Part shown: positions 1-11,957 of the stretch, in pieces | Layout of the letters: each line of letters begins with the position of its first letter | Numbering within the stretch: the stretch's first letter is position 1 | NCBI GenBank assembly: GCA_014898425.1 | Contig: RCSZ01000004.1 | Span: 2,790,001-2,854,000 of the forward strand | Length of the DNA: 64,000 nt | From: Botryotinia globosa | Lineage: Eukaryota; Ascomycota; Leotiomycetes; Helotiales; Sclerotiniaceae | Reading direction: 5' to 3' | Translations under genes and position numbers: made by a program | The notes under the pieces: model-generated | Seen by the model: only the letters and a program-made list of their open reading frames with translations | What the model was told of the DNA's origin: nothing | Database searches by the model: none

Positions 1-308
1 ATTTCCATTAAATCCAAGCACATAAAAGCGACAAACTATCGCAATGTGCAGATTGATTCCTCGATTGTTCCATTTCAACTAAAGACACAAGCTTCTTTAT
101 ATCCTGGCATCCCAGTATCTGACAGCCGCGTGAGAAATTGGCTTGCGCATGTCCAGACCCTCTCAGCTCTAAGCCCATGAATAACAGGCGTCGAAGTTCT
201 CAACAATTCTAAACTCATGGTCAAACGATCGATGAAAGTGTGCAGAGTGAATTGATCAGTGTCAATGTTCAAATTTTCCATCCCCTTCTCAGTCGTGTTG
301 TTCGATTT

Positions 309-639
309 TTAAAACTGGCAATGTCCACGGGTGACACAACCGCGGCTACATACTTGCAATGCACAGAAAAACTCATTGGCTACACACGGTTTTGTTTCGC
401 AGCCACAGCAAAACTATTGCCATCGGCGATGGGATTGGGAAAAATCAGGTCACATACGCATTAAAACAGGTCGCATTCACCAGGTACAGCAAAAATTCAC
501 ATGTTGTAAGCCCAGTGGTGTGATTTCCCAAAAACCCAGCCACGATGAAACTACCCGATAGGTCAATGAGACTATTCCCACCATGATTGTTGAACTGGCT
601 ACCAGTTCTCGTGTCACATTGATCATAGCATCTAAGCAT
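309..639 (-). CDS. Possible small cysteine-rich protein, two exons
   Basis: Tentative gene. The second exon (413 down to 309) opens directly after an AG at 415-414 and encodes about 34 residues with eight cysteines (FCCGCETKPC at its start, GHCQF at its end) before a stop. That density is hard to get by chance. A phase-0 join to an upstream open stretch (639 down to 481, starting MLRCYDQC) gives an 87-residue product with further cysteines. The donor used (GTGAAT) is weak, and no convincing signal peptide is visible, so the first exon or start may be wrong. Cysteine-rich small proteins of this size are often secreted in fungi, but secretion is not shown here. The family is not recognised. Confidence 0.3.
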
Positions 640-665
640 GATGCCTCACGCAATTTTCTGGCTTG

Positions 666-678
666 ATATATATATAAG
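666..678 (+). promoter_or_regulatory. TATA-like element upstream of the 803 gene
   Basis: An alternating TATATATATAAG run sits about 125 bp before the ATG at 803. This is a plausible core promoter position for that gene. On the other strand the same palindromic run lies 27 bp before the tentative start at 639. This is a sequence match only. Confidence 0.35.
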
Positions 679-802
679 TCCCTGATGCTAGGTGCGAAAA
701 TAATTTCCATGACCGTGCCAAACAAGAATCATCGATTTACACACCATCAAAACAATACAAACAACACTACAATCTTCATATCGCATCGCAAATAGAACCA
801 CA

Positions 803-1337
803 ATGACACGCCCCGGACCTGGAATGAGAGGCTACACGGATATCATGAATACCAGCGATAAAGAGTTACATGGCAACGGACAAAAAGTCGACCTCCCCCA
901 TGAGAACATGGGAGCCCATACCCTCTGGAAGCACAATTCCGAGGGATCAACTCCAATATGGCATCTAAGGGTAACAGTACTCAAGAACGGCGATGCTCGA
1001 GGCGATTGTCCAAATCGTGTCTTTGTGAGTCTTTTCATTATCTTCCCAACGAAGACATTGGCCCACTGACGTTTCTCTTCAGGCATTCAAAACCTTAGAA
1101 GATGTCACTCGTGCTATCAATCAAGTTGAAGCTGCTTTTGGAAACACGTTTGAGTTAAAGAAATGTGGAATTGATTCTCCAGATGCTATGGGTGGAAGAG
1201 TTAACGATGGGAGGAGTGAGAATATCACGATTGAATTCGACTCCAATTTGACGAGAGAATCGTGGGCAGAATTCCTAGCAAGGTTGAAGGGATTGGAGGA
1301 TGAGTGGTCACATGCAACAGAGGTTTCGAATCTTTGA
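803..1337 (+). CDS. Conserved-looking hypothetical protein, about 158 aa
   Basis: Two exons, 803-1024 and 1083-1337, are joined in phase 0 across a 58-bp intron (donor GTGAGT at 1025, acceptor TTCAG at 1078-1082). The product begins MTRPGPGMRGYTDIM and ends ATEVSNL. It is hydrophilic, with no signal peptide or membrane segment, and the second exon reads as helical with acidic and aromatic positions (LTRESWAEFLARLKGLEDEW). Both exons are open only when spliced, which supports the model. The family is not recognised and no catalytic motif is seen. The start ATG has a good A at -3. Confidence 0.6.
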
Positions 1338-2335
1338 AGTGCTATGTGATTGAAAGACCCTTTAAAAAATAGAATGGTTGAAGGCGCGGTGAATTGGAAG
1401 GAATGTCGGGAGGCAGGGTCAGTTTTGGAATCACGGGACAGTAAAATGTAAACAAAACAGAATTTGCAGAATTTGTAAGAATCACAGAAATTGAGAGCAA
1501 AATTTACTCGAGACACATCATGCATCAACGAATCAGTGAAGCCACAACCCAATAATTCTAATCCCAACACTTCGCCGCTGGGCTGGAACGATTCATAAAC
1601 CAAAGCGACGCCGGAAGAGAAACAAGCTAACAATGCAAGAAGTGTAAATGACATGGAATTCTTAACGCCTCGCCTCTCGAAAAAGAAATCTTTCAACTAA
1701 TCATATATCGAAGGCAAAGGCAAAGAGTAACGCTTGCCAATCAGATCAACTAGAAATGATCGGGAATTGGACAACGGATGAGTAGAAAGATGCGAGATCG
1801 ATGAATACTTGAGACATGGAGGGTCAGATCCATCACTTTGACTCGGTGAAGCGTATGCGGGTCTCTGCTCTGGGCTCTCTGTTGTTCAAGGTGGTGATGA
1901 AGACCATTGAGAAGTATGTAGAATCAGCGGGTACATAGGTAGTTTCAAGTGACGTTTCACAGGATGGATTAACATCAACTTTTGGAGAGTATCAAGAGCG
2001 AAATGGTAGTAAAGAATAATCTCCCGGTGAGAAAATAAGTTGATGAAAAATTTGTTATTATGTATAATTATGAGCAAGAGATGAAGATTTTATTTTAGCA
2101 AGACCAAGCATATGCCCCACCACAGACCCAACGCCGGAAAGTATATTTTGCGCGCGGAAGACAAAGACCCTGATTGCCGCCCTCAGATTCCTGAAAAAGA
2201 CAGACCGTGTACCCGCTTTCTGAGTTATATACATCGACGTCCGTCTACAGTAGAAGATCTCTGGATATCCAGTTGTGATTCCCACATCACAACCAACAAC
2301 CACCATGCTATTCATACAATATTGATTGAGCCTTT
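1338..2335. other. Intergenic, no gene supported
   Basis: About 1 kb of moderately AT-rich DNA. Open frames here (for example the minus-strand frame 1121-1696 that runs antisense into the previous gene) lack family resemblance and splice support. No RNA gene or clear repeat was seen. Confidence 0.5.
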
Positions 2336-2846
2336 TCACAATCTTTTTCCCTTCTCATCCCAGCTTTCGACCAGCACGACTTTCTCATCACTGAACGGGT
2401 TGTGGACATACACCTCTTTCTCGTCATAGTACATGGTATCGTTCCTAGGTTCCAGCATTGCAGTTCTCATGTTTTGATGGGATCTGCGACGAGACAGATT
2501 GAGAGGTCTAATCGATATGAGATTAGCATGCTGATGTCGAATGATTGGACACAAGCGAGTATACTTACAACGGAGGCAAAGGCTTCTGTTTCTGAACAAG
2601 AGCTTCCTGTGGCAATGGTGGCAATGGTTTATCGTAAATATAAAACACCGTCCCATCACATGGACCTGAATAGCTCAATCGCGACTCCCGGGCTCGAATT
2701 GTCGTGGGACATGTTTCTACAGCTAGAGTGGTCCCAGTGTAGGCGGAGAAAGTCGAATCACAAGAGTTGCGAGAATATACTGAAGAGCTTCGGTTGTGTT
2801 TTGGGCCGGGTGAATGAGGCACTTGGAGAAGTACTACGTTCGACAT
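2336..2846 (-). CDS. Small hypothetical protein with proline-rich centre
   Basis: Two exons on the minus strand, 2846-2569 and 2483-2336, give about 141 residues. The donor GTAAGTAT follows 2569 and the acceptor GCAG precedes 2483. The phase-2 join is kept, and an alternative acceptor a few codons further in also preserves frame. The first exon carries KPLPPLPQ and QKPLPP proline runs, of the kind that bind SH3/WW-type domains. The second exon ends in an acidic and basic tail (SDEKVVLVESWDEKGKRL). There is no signal peptide or membrane segment. The family is not recognised and function is unknown. Confidence 0.5.
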
Positions 2847-3852
2847 TGCAATTGCAATATTCCGTAGCTGTCTCGATCAAGTGTCTTGGGTTAGATGAGT
2901 TTGTTCACTTAGGTAGACATTGAATATATGTTGTGTTGCTGTAAGCAATCGCCCATAACTCTAAGCTGGGAGGGCTTTCCATCTTATGTATATCATAGAA
3001 GCTGAATACCTGATCTAACATGTTGTACGACGACGTTACAGTAGGATTTTCTCGCACGATCAAGCCGAAATTTGTATGATGTTTGGGGCGCAGAAACAAA
3101 ATCCTTCATGATAAAAGTCGCCTCGTGGATGAAGGGGTAGAATTTAAAGTTAAGCTTTGGCGAATGACCGATGGCCCGACAACCCTGCATTCCTTCCGGG
3201 CCAGTCAAATCCTAAATCTCACCCAAACTTTTATATATAGAAAATGTTTAATTGTTTCTGTTTTTTCGTAACTTCTTTCCATAAATTGAAACGTGGCGCA
3301 GATAATGAGCGTTGTTTTTGGAGAGGCAGATAAACCTGTTGACGAGTAAGAATCTCGTGTTCAAGGCGTTTCTTTTCGAAAATCTTGGAATTGGTATTGC
3401 CACAGTATGAAGCCTAACACGGCTTGCAGCTAATGCAGCTAATGGCCATTTTTGTCTATCTTCCAGAATCCGGGGTTTTACGGTCATCCCCAGATTCGAC
3501 TTATTTTTAGTATGGCAACTGCATAGATCGAGATTAGTCGTGATTTTCTCACTGTTGTTGGGTTCTCGTTTCCTCTTGTCCTCTTCTGCTGGCTCAGATT
3601 TCACAATGGTCAAGAGTCGTGAGATCGCCGTGTGAAATTTCGCACATCAATTTAGTGGGTATTAATCTGCTCTTGATGTCACCTCGTGGTTAATATTGTG
3701 TCCCGAAAATCCTTGTGTCTGTTTTCTGTGTACCAGATGGACTTCCTCTGTATCTTCAGTTGTTGGGTTGACAACGACAACATATACTACCTATTGATGT
3801 GTCTTTCGACGAATACAATCGTTCAATAAGGCTACTTCATTTTTCATTCACG
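2847..3852. other. Intergenic, promoter-like AT tracts
   Basis: About 1 kb without a supported gene. A TTTTATATATAG stretch near 3229-3240 looks like a core promoter but no convincing ORF follows it closely. The minus-strand frame 3248-3613 has no family resemblance. Confidence 0.45.
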
Positions 3853-4264
3853 ATGGGTAGCTGTCTCACTCGTCTAGAGGCTGAAATGGTTTCGCCTCCA
3901 CCCATTCCTGGAAATTGGAAAGATCTTGGACCTCGAAAAGCTATTCTTCGCAGTTCACGGCATGCAAAAGCTAGGAGAAGATGTAGGAGAGAGAGTAGGA
4001 TTTATAGACACGAAGAGGGGAATAGACTGCTTTTGGCAAGAAGGGAAACGTCGAGTGGCATTGAGGGTCTAACCTTTGATTATGCGGGGAGACCTGTGTA
4101 AGTCTATAATGTTCCTGAAAATCTCACATCTACTATTTAGTCGAGTTTCTCGCGGTGGCTAATCATGACGCTTGCGTATTAGTTGGAGGGACCCAAGGCT
4201 ACAGATGCACGAATCCGATGACAGTGATGCTGCGAAGGCCGAGGATATTGAGAAGACATTATAA
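3853..4264 (+). CDS. Small basic protein with N-myristoylation-like start (MGSC)
   Basis: Exons 3853-4097 and 4183-4264 give 108 residues. The donor is GTAAGT at 4098, the branch-like GCTAAT is near 4158 and the acceptor TTAG ends at 4182, with a phase-2 join (Val codon split). I chose the internal ATG at 3853 because it gives MGSCLTRLE, an N-terminal Gly with Ser and Cys at positions 3-4. This fits N-myristoylation plus palmitoylation, so membrane tethering is inferred. The middle is very basic (HAKARRRCRRESRIYR) and the tail is acidic (MHESDDSDAAKAEDIEKTL). No enzyme domain is seen. The family is not recognised. Confidence 0.55.
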
Positions 4265-4700
4265 AGTTTCAAGACCTTAAACTAGTCAATCGAGCCGGCA
4301 GATGCTTGCGATATGACTTCACAATTATGGTTCACCTCCTGCTGGGCATATACGATTATTTTGTTTCATTTCTATTATTTTGGACTTTGTTTCTGTTGCT
4401 ATTGCACATGTCGTCTTGATTTTCTAAGCCGTACAGAACTTTCATCATGATTACATGTTTGTTTGTCGTAGAGGTGACCTAGTGATCACTTCAAAGCACG
4501 CACAAACAAAACCCCATAGTGAAATCGCAGAAGCAGGCTGTACCGTGGTATTATAATAGTTTATCAATATATCGTTCCATCATACAAAACTATATTGTCC
4601 CAAAAGCGCTCAAAGCTACTTTGAAATACATTCCGCAAGCCGTTTCGATACCTGCGATGTCAACTCTAGCATTAAAGCTTCAAGCATCGTTCGCGGGTTC
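4265..4700. other. Convergent intergenic region
   Basis: Shared 3-prime region between the plus-strand MGSC gene and the minus-strand ferritin-like gene. T-rich stretches are present, and nothing else is supported. Confidence 0.5.
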
Positions 4701-5768
4701 CTATATCCCACCAGCAGCAAGTATCGCCGGTTGCTCCAAAATAAAAGCAGGTCCAGCAACAACAGATTCCTCCGTAGGCGCATCCAACTCATCCGCAATC
4801 ACTGCCAAGATGATGCCCTTCAACTCTAGATCAGAAGGGAAAATCGTGCTACTAGTAGCCACATCATACGGAACCGATATTATCTCCAACCCGTGGAAGA
4901 AAACAGCATAGTAATCTCTCCCCTCTTCAAAGACCGGCATCTCAGCCCCATCACTACCTTTCTCGTACACAAATGTTAGATTCCCTCCACCAGTAACATT
5001 CTCAGGGGTTTGCAATTGGGGTAAATGTTGACTGGGAGACGGGTACCCGGGATTCGCACTCGGACATGAACCATCGATAACAAAACGATTCGTCGAGTCT
5101 AGAATTTGATTCGCATACGGAAAACTCGTATCAATCGGTCCAGCAAATGGATCAGCTCCCCAAACAGAGATCAATGCCCATGCAGTGTGCCGAGTCTCCG
5201 TTTCTCCGATTCCCATCAAGGCACCTTTCGTCACATTCAAGTGTGCTTGCTGCACGAGTCCAGCCGCAAATGCCATACTTGAGACTTCAATCAATACTTG
5301 CATCTCTAGGAATTCGCTGGCGGTGCTCCAGCCAAAATCGTAGTTGCACGCGCCGGGTTTGATCGATGTGTTAGATATAGAGTCCTGAAATATTCGGAGA
5401 TGGCCAGCTTCATTATCGCGGATTTCTTGGAGACGATCGTAGGTGGTGTTTGGGAATCCGATGGATGTGAATGATGTAGCATTTAGAGCTTCGACGCCTT
5501 GTTGGTAGAAGAAGAATACTGCCCATTCTGCTGCCAGAAGATTCTGAAAGAGATGATCATCGGGTCCGGGTGGACCACTTTCTATTGGTAAGATAGGTGA
5601 TGTAGAATTGGCTGGGAACGGAGCAGATTTACCGCGATACGAACTATAGTAGTCCGTTTCGCTGGGTATAGGACCAGTAGACGGGTCTGAGATGTTGAGA
5701 GCTGCTGGAAGGGCAACTGATAGGCTTGCCGGGACTAGGATAGACAAGAAGACAAATTTAGATTGCAT
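4701..5768 (-). CDS. Secreted ferritin-like domain protein, Rds1 type
   Basis: Single-exon, 355 residues. I start at 5768, where MQSKFVFLSILVPASLSVALPA is a clear signal peptide. The frame is open further upstream to 5954, but that extension is polar and would bury the signal. The centre matches the ferritin-like fold of the Rds1/stress-response family: LLAAEWAVFFFYQQGVEAL, then EIRDNEAGHLRIF, then FLEMQVLIEVSSMAFAAG, then GETETRHTAWAL. These carry the spaced Glu/His residues expected of a helical di-metal bundle. Several N-glycosylation sequons are present. The family is stress- and nutrient-responsive in yeasts, and the biochemical role is not established. It is probably secreted or wall-associated. 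Confidence 0.8.
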   Translation of the reverse strand: MQSKFVFLSILVPASLSVALPAALNISDPSTGPIPSETDYYSSYRGKSAPFPANSTSPILPIESGPPGPDDHLFQNLLAAEWAVFFFYQQGVEALNATSFTSIGFPNTTYDRLQEIRDNEAGHLRIFQDSISNTSIKPGACNYDFGWSTASEFLEMQVLIEVSSMAFAAGLVQQAHLNVTKGALMGIGETETRHTAWALISVWGADPFAGPIDTSFPYANQILDSTNRFVIDGSCPSANPGYPSPSQHLPQLQTPENVTGGGNLTFVYEKGSDGAEMPVFEEGRDYYAVFFHGLEIISVPYDVATSSTIFPSDLELKGIILAVIADELDAPTEESVVAGPAFILEQPAILAAGGI

Positions 5769-6773
5769 AATGACAAGATACAAGCTAAAAGCGTAGTAAA
5801 TGAAAAGTTGATATGAGTGATTAATAAGCTTAAAGAATAAGAAAGGTTGAGATCTGGGTGATTTATCAGGCGAAGGAACCTTTCTTATACAGATCGTTGT
5901 CCTAGCCATCGACGTCCATTCAGTTACCTTTACTAATGTCCTTCCATCCCTCATATCAATAACCCCTACGAATCACGAATCACGAAACCCAATTTTGGCA
6001 GTCTACGAAAAAACTACTCATTTCAATTCGTAAACTACGCCCCAAGAAAATAAGCATCAGCTGAGCTCATCCTAACAATCCGACACAATATCGCATAGCT
6101 ATTTGCACCCCATTCAATTACTTCCCACCACTGCTGAATTTCTCCATACGAACTGTAATCCGGTTACCTTTTCGGGTAATGGATGAGTTGTTAGCAGCTC
6201 GTAGCGTCAAAGTCAGCCGCATCGCTTACAAATACAGTTCTGCACGGAATGACATACATTTAGTTGCATGCTGTAATAAGACAAAGCGAGACTAAAGTTG
6301 TGAAATCAGAAAACTTCGATATGATTTTTTGACTGGGCACGTCATAACTCGTGGGTAGAGCATAAGACCAAACAAGGGACGAGAGAGAAACCATACCATA
6401 TAGCATAATTTGACAATTTGGACAAGAGGCGATGTATTGAACATAATAGCGGCGTGGCTACGAGATTCAAAAGTACTCGAAGTCTTGGGTCATTGCATTA
6501 CAACTTGGTACATTGAAAACTGAGCGCGTAAATAGTATATTGTATGTCATTTATCTCGTATCATATCAATCAACTAAAAGAGTATCCGCTAGTAAACATA
6601 CCACAGCAAAACAGAAAGGAAATTTGATACATCTCAGATCCATACCAAAATAACAACCTTTCCACGCATCATTTTTTTTAGTTCAAAGCCACCTACGCCC
6701 ACCCACCAGCCGAACCTATCTCATTATTCATTAGACGATCTTCACAAAACCCTCCCAATCACGATCTATTCCA
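5769..6773. other. Intergenic between two minus-strand genes
   Basis: About 1 kb holding the promoter of the ferritin-like gene and the 3-prime region of the KDEL repeat protein. No ORF with family resemblance and no RNA gene seen. Confidence 0.5.
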
Positions 6774-9700
6774 TCACAATTCGTCTTTTTTTCCACCAAC
6801 AGCTTGGGTGGCCTCTCCAACAACACTTCCCACACTACTAGCCATCTGCTCAACACCCTCACTCGCTTTACTGAGAGCCTCATTTCCACCTTCTCCAACC
6901 GATGATGCGAACTCTGTTAGCTTAGCTCGTGCAGATTCAACAGCTGCATTTAATCTTGATTGCGCACTCTCCACAGCTCCTTGTTCATGGCCATAGATGG
7001 CTTCCGAGACTTTAGCTTGCGCAGCTGAATAGGATTCTGCAGCCGCGGAACTTGCAGATGAAAAGTTCTCTGCTATAACCTGAGTTGCCGACTCATAGGT
7101 GCCAGTGGGTGTTCCGTAGACTGCTTCTGAAATCGCCTTTTGGGCGGAGGCAGCGGCGTTTGAAATCGAAAGTTGAGCTTGATCTGCATATCCTGATTGT
7201 GTACCATATATGCCCTCGCTCGCAGCGCTAGAGGCTGAAGCATAAGCAGAGGCAGCTGCCTCGGTAGCCTTTTCATAAGCACCCTTTTCGGTACCATAGT
7301 ACTGAGCACTAGCAGCTTCAACAGCCTCGTTGAGGTGAAGGGAAGCAGCATCAAGAATTTCCTCGATTGCAGGAGGAGGGGTGAAGATCGAGTTTGCGAC
7401 GGAACTAGCCGATGCGTAAGCTTGACTTGCGTAAGATGACGCCGAAGAAACAGCATCACCTGCACCCGTATAGTAAGCGGAGCTCAATCGACTGTAGACG
7501 CTTTCGGTGAAATCGGGTTCTTTTCCAACCACGAGTTCATTGATAAGCGATTGCACAGCCGAATATTGAGACGCTGCACCGTCTGTAGCTTGTGCAGCAT
7601 ATTGTTGTACATTCGAGAGGAAATTGCCTGTAACAAAATATGGTGTAGGGGATCCATAGACTTGATGACTAGCTTTCGTGATAAGAGCTTCCCAGTTTTC
7701 GCTAGCGACAGACGCAAGAGATTCAGGAAGTGGTGTTGTGCTGCTAGAAGTGATAGCATTCATTTTTTGAGATATTTCGGAAGAAAGACTAGCGTAGCTC
7801 GCAGAAGCTTGAGATGATGCCTCAGCAAAACGAGACGATGCAAGATCAGTAAACTTTGCAGCGGGTACAGCATCACTAGCAACATTGGATAGTCCTTCAA
7901 TGACTTTATCAAGTCCTGCTTGGGCCTTTGCGACAGCACTAAAGTACTCTTGTGAAGCTTGAGATAGAGCTGCTTCGTATGCTGGTGCAGAAGTCCCGAT
8001 AATACTGGCGCTGGCTTTATCATAAATACTCACATGAAATGGTGTCTGAGTTGGCATGACAGCTGAAGATGCCGCCTCAAGAAACTCGGAATATCGGACA
8101 TGAGCTAGACCGATACCGGCGTAGTATTGATTTTGAGCTTGAGAGAGTAGTTGTTGAGCCGCTGGGGTAGGTGCGGGGCCAATGTGTTTCTTGGCAGCAT
8201 CGTATTGAGAGGAAGCAGCTTTGAGGCCCTCTGAGAGTCTTGATGCGGCTACTGATTGTATTGATTCGATGGCGCCGGTAGGAGCGCCATACACAGCGGT
8301 TGACGCGCCAGAAAGTGCAACTTGAAGTCTGGAACTAGCTGCATTGACGGCATCGGTGTAAGCTGATTCAACAGAACTAAACATTTCCTGGTGAACCGGC
8401 TTTGCAGATCCCGAAACTTGAGCTGAGACAACAGATTTTGCTTGTAAGTAGTGATCCGATGCCCGTGACAATGCGTCGCTGTAGACAGATTTAGCAGAAC
8501 TTGCGGCGGAATCCAGCTTTGGTGCAGGTGTGCCATATATGATGGAGCTTGCACTATACAATGTCAGTGAGTTTGAGAACAATAGCGAGTGATAATTGAA
8601 CAACTTACGCAGCAACGGCATCAGCATATCGACTTGTGGCAATACTAGCAACACTTTCACCAGTCCCTTGTTGCGTTCCGTATAGAACCGAACTGGCAGC
8701 AGACAAAGCACTAGAATATTGCTCAGCAGCAAGCTTGGTTACACTCTCCACAGATCCTTGTGTACTAGTTGGTCTCAACAATGCTTCGCTAACTGCTCTT
8801 GTCATGTCACTGAATTGATCCCCAGCTACGCTTGCCATACTTTGCATCTTCTCACTGTAAGTTTCCTCGTCAGAATCATCAATGACATCATCAAAAATAA
8901 TTTGTCGTGCCTCAACGTGAGCAGCCATTGCTCCACCCCAGACTTTCTTGGATGCTGTACTTGAAGCGACCGAGGCAGATGAACTTAGGGAGCTGGTAGC
9001 ATCGGTTGCACTCTTTGATAAAGAACTGGCAATAGACGACGATGCGGACTCGAGAGATTTAGATACCGTTGAAGCTTCATCGGAAATTACACTGCTGATG
9101 GATGATATCGATGAACTAGCGGCATCGGAAAGACTGGAAGCAGAACTAGAAATAGCAGCGCCTGCAGATTGGACACTGCTTGAAGCTTGGCTAACAACTC
9201 CCGGTTGCTCGCCAATCACAGATGATGATACTTGTTGCGAAATGCTTCCGATTTTTTCACCCACAACAGCGCTAACACTTTCAATACTTCCTTGAGGTGT
9301 GCCAATGACACTAGAAGAGATGGATGAAGCCGCCTGACTAGCTACTGACGAGACAGATTCTAGAGTTCCTTGTGTTGTGCCGGCCATAGCATCAGTGGCC
9401 TCATTAATCCTTTCCATGACCTTTTGGCCAGCGACTTCAACTGCGGGCGGCACAAATTTGGTGCTGAAATCCTCGCTGGAATCGCCGGTCGATATCTTCC
9501 ATTTACCAGTCTCCTTAATGCGAGATAATTCGGCTGCTGCATCTCCAGCAAGACCCATTGCCTTACTCTCCACGTCTTCCGAGGCTGCTCGAGCCTTCGC
9601 AAGACCTGGATGATCAGTGACGACTTTTTCAACATCAAGTCGCCATTCTTCAAATTTACTCTTCAACGCATGATACTTAGTCCAATCTTTATGGGTAATT

Positions 9701-11279
9701 CCATCGGTCCAGGCCCATCGCATTCCGATTTCTTGCAAACCCAGGTCCCTTATATGATCAATGATATCAAAGGTATCTTTGACCGATTTCCCAATAAGTG
9801 AATTTGTCTCCGCGTCAAAGCTTTGTCGCCAAGTTCGGACGGCTTGAGCCTTTTCCTTTATTGCAACTCCTGCTTTTCGGACAGCAGTGTTGAGCGATTC
9901 TTCAGATTCTTCGGTATCTTTCTTGGCGTTGACGATCGAAACTATTGTAGACTTGAGCGACTCGAGATTTGACTTGATAGCCTCCTCCAATTCGATGAGT
10001 AGTGCAGATCCTACTTTGTTGGCTTGATTTTGAACCAATCTCTCGGTGATCTCTGTCACTCGCTCATCGATTTCGTCGGAACCTTCATCTGCCGCCTTGG
10101 AGAACTTTTCTTGCCAAGTTGTTAGATCTTTTGCAACGACGTTTCGAGCATTTTCTCTGATCTCATCTTCACTTAAAGGGGTCTTTTCTGGTGATTTGGT
10201 AGAGGAAGTAGAAACGGATGAAGAAATGGAGGTCGAGGATGCACTTGTAGCGTGCGCGGATGAGACGGACGAAGATATTGATGAAAACGTGGAAGAGGCA
10301 AAGGAAGCAGACGAGGAACTGAATCTGCGTAAGCTAAAATCTAATAGATACATCTAACTGACTCACGAATCAACGCTGTCAACCACAGCCTGCAATCTTT
10401 TGCCATCCCTATATCTACCTAGTCTCTCACCAATTCGTACCAACTGTGGTTCTACGTTCTCGCCATACAAGATCCTCAATTTGGGCCAGACCTTTCTATC
10501 CAAAAATACCCCGGTCGAAGTCAAGGCCCACTTTGTATATGGAACTCCAGTGCCTACAACGAACTCATTTGCGTACCCATAGCCCCGAATGACATATGGC
10601 TGTACAATATTGAAAGTTGGAACGATGTGTTCATGATATGTTTGCGCAGCATTTATTTTGGCCAGATCAAAGTATGGCCCACTCGCAGCAGTGACTTTGT
10701 TCCAATGTGGAGCCAATGTTTGATCGTACTTGGCCTTCGCAAGACTCTGATATTTTGATACCTCTGGTTGCAAAGTCTTGTCCCATTGGGCTTTACCATA
10801 TGCTTGTACTTGTGCCACTCTTGGTGCACCATATTTCATACCAAGAGCAGTTACAGGTGCAATGATTTTCTGGTCAACGGAATGATAGTAAGGCTTTGCA
10901 GCATTCACATATGGTGCGGCATATGAGTTGTAATATGGTTCGACATGAGGCACCAATACAGATCGTAGTTGAAAATATGGTTTGCAGATTCGAGGAGAGG
11001 TATCTGTAACGAGGTCGAGGCTCGCAGGACATCGTAGGAAGATTGTAATTATCGAGTACCATGTTAAGATCCTGAAGCGTCATTAGTAATTGACAATGGT
11101 ATGGAATACAATAGACGTATAGCGTACCGTGTAATAGTAGCGAAACCGAAGAATCCGGAGCTCTTCTTCTTGATCTTCTTTTCGCTCTTTGCTGCCGGCG
11201 AAGTGGGAACGACCTTGGTGTGGCCATTTACACCATTTTGTTTGGCTTCCACTACCTTTCCATTACTACCTGCTGCCAT
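6774..11279 (-). CDS. Large Ala/Ser-rich repeat protein with N-terminal hydrophobic segment and C-terminal KDEL
   Basis: Four exons on the minus strand: 11279-11128, 11071-10367, 10324-8609 and 8553-6774, giving 1450 residues with all phases consistent. A lysine-rich start (KSEKKIKKKSSG) is followed by a hydrophobic stretch (LTWYSIITIFLR) and a Tyr/Pro-rich domain (VEPYYNSYAAPYVNAAKPYY; residues about 75-285). A coiled-coil region follows (about 310-540). Then come many Ala/Ser helical repeats whose units open with YGT-like turns (IYGTPAP, VYGAPTGAIES, YYGTEKGAYE, IYGTQSG, VYGTPTGTYES, IYGHEQGAVES). The last residues are KKDEL. Related fungal proteins are sometimes mislabelled as a hoxa13 transcription factor (from memory), and nothing here looks DNA-binding. 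I infer an ER-luminal or ER-anchored scaffold. Function is unknown. Confidence 0.75.
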
Positions 11280-11729
11280 CTTTCTTCTATTCTACAGCAT
11301 GTAGATTTCGTCCAAAGCCCTTCGTTACTATCAAAGTGATATATTTTTTGTGATTGGTGAAGGGGTTTTCCTAAGGTGGTAGAAATGTAACAATGATATA
11401 AGCAGTAAAGTGGGAGAGCTTGCCGAAAAAGAAATGGTGGTGGTGATTTCCCTCTAGATTTAACTGGAACCAAAAAAGCACCAAGTAGGATTTCCAAGAT
11501 CTGATGTATGCCAAGATTTATTTCTATCGCTATCAGTGTCTACCTACTTGATGACGACAAAGCAAAGGTGGTGAAAGAAGGAAGATGGAAGAGAATCTTC
11601 AAGAGGCTGGGTCAAATGTATGGATTTTTCTTAAGTTGGAATGATTGCTTGTATTTTCTGATGTTTTCCTCTTTATTCGATTCTCATTACAGGTTGCTAC
11701 CAGGTACCTGTCCTGTATAGCTAGTAATA

Positions 11730-11767
11730 GGTGGCAGGTGGCAGGTGGCAGGTGGCAGGTGGCAGGT
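11730..11767. repeat. Minisatellite, unit GGTGGCA x about 5.4
   Basis: Five perfect 7-bp copies of GGTGGCA plus a partial copy are read directly in the sequence. Confidence 0.95.
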
Positions 11768-11881
11768 ATATTGAAGCTGTCAGCTATAGGAATGAGCTGC
11801 TGCTGTCAATGATAGGTCGAAAAAAGACTGATGAGATAGATGAAAGACTGATGAGAGCTAATAAAGGCCAACCCCGCAATA

Positions 11882-11957
11882 AGATAGATAGATGGATAGA
11901 TAGATAGATGGATAGATAGATAGATGGATAGATAGATAGATGGATAGATAGATAGAT
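11882..11957. repeat. GATA-type microsatellite with 16-bp higher-order unit
   Basis: The tract is GATA repeats interrupted regularly by GATG, giving about four copies of a 16-bp unit, (GATA)3GATG. It is likely length-polymorphic between strains. Confidence 0.95.

Noticed and set aside
1121..1696. 191-residue minus-strand open frame with a signal-peptide-like internal stretch (MSFTLLALLACFSSG)
   Set aside because: It runs antisense through exon 2 of the better-supported plus-strand gene, shows no domain after the hydrophobic stretch, and has no splice or conservation support.
4701..5954. Longer start for the ferritin-like protein at 5954
   Set aside because: The extension is polar and would place the clear signal peptide internally. 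The start at 5768 is far better.
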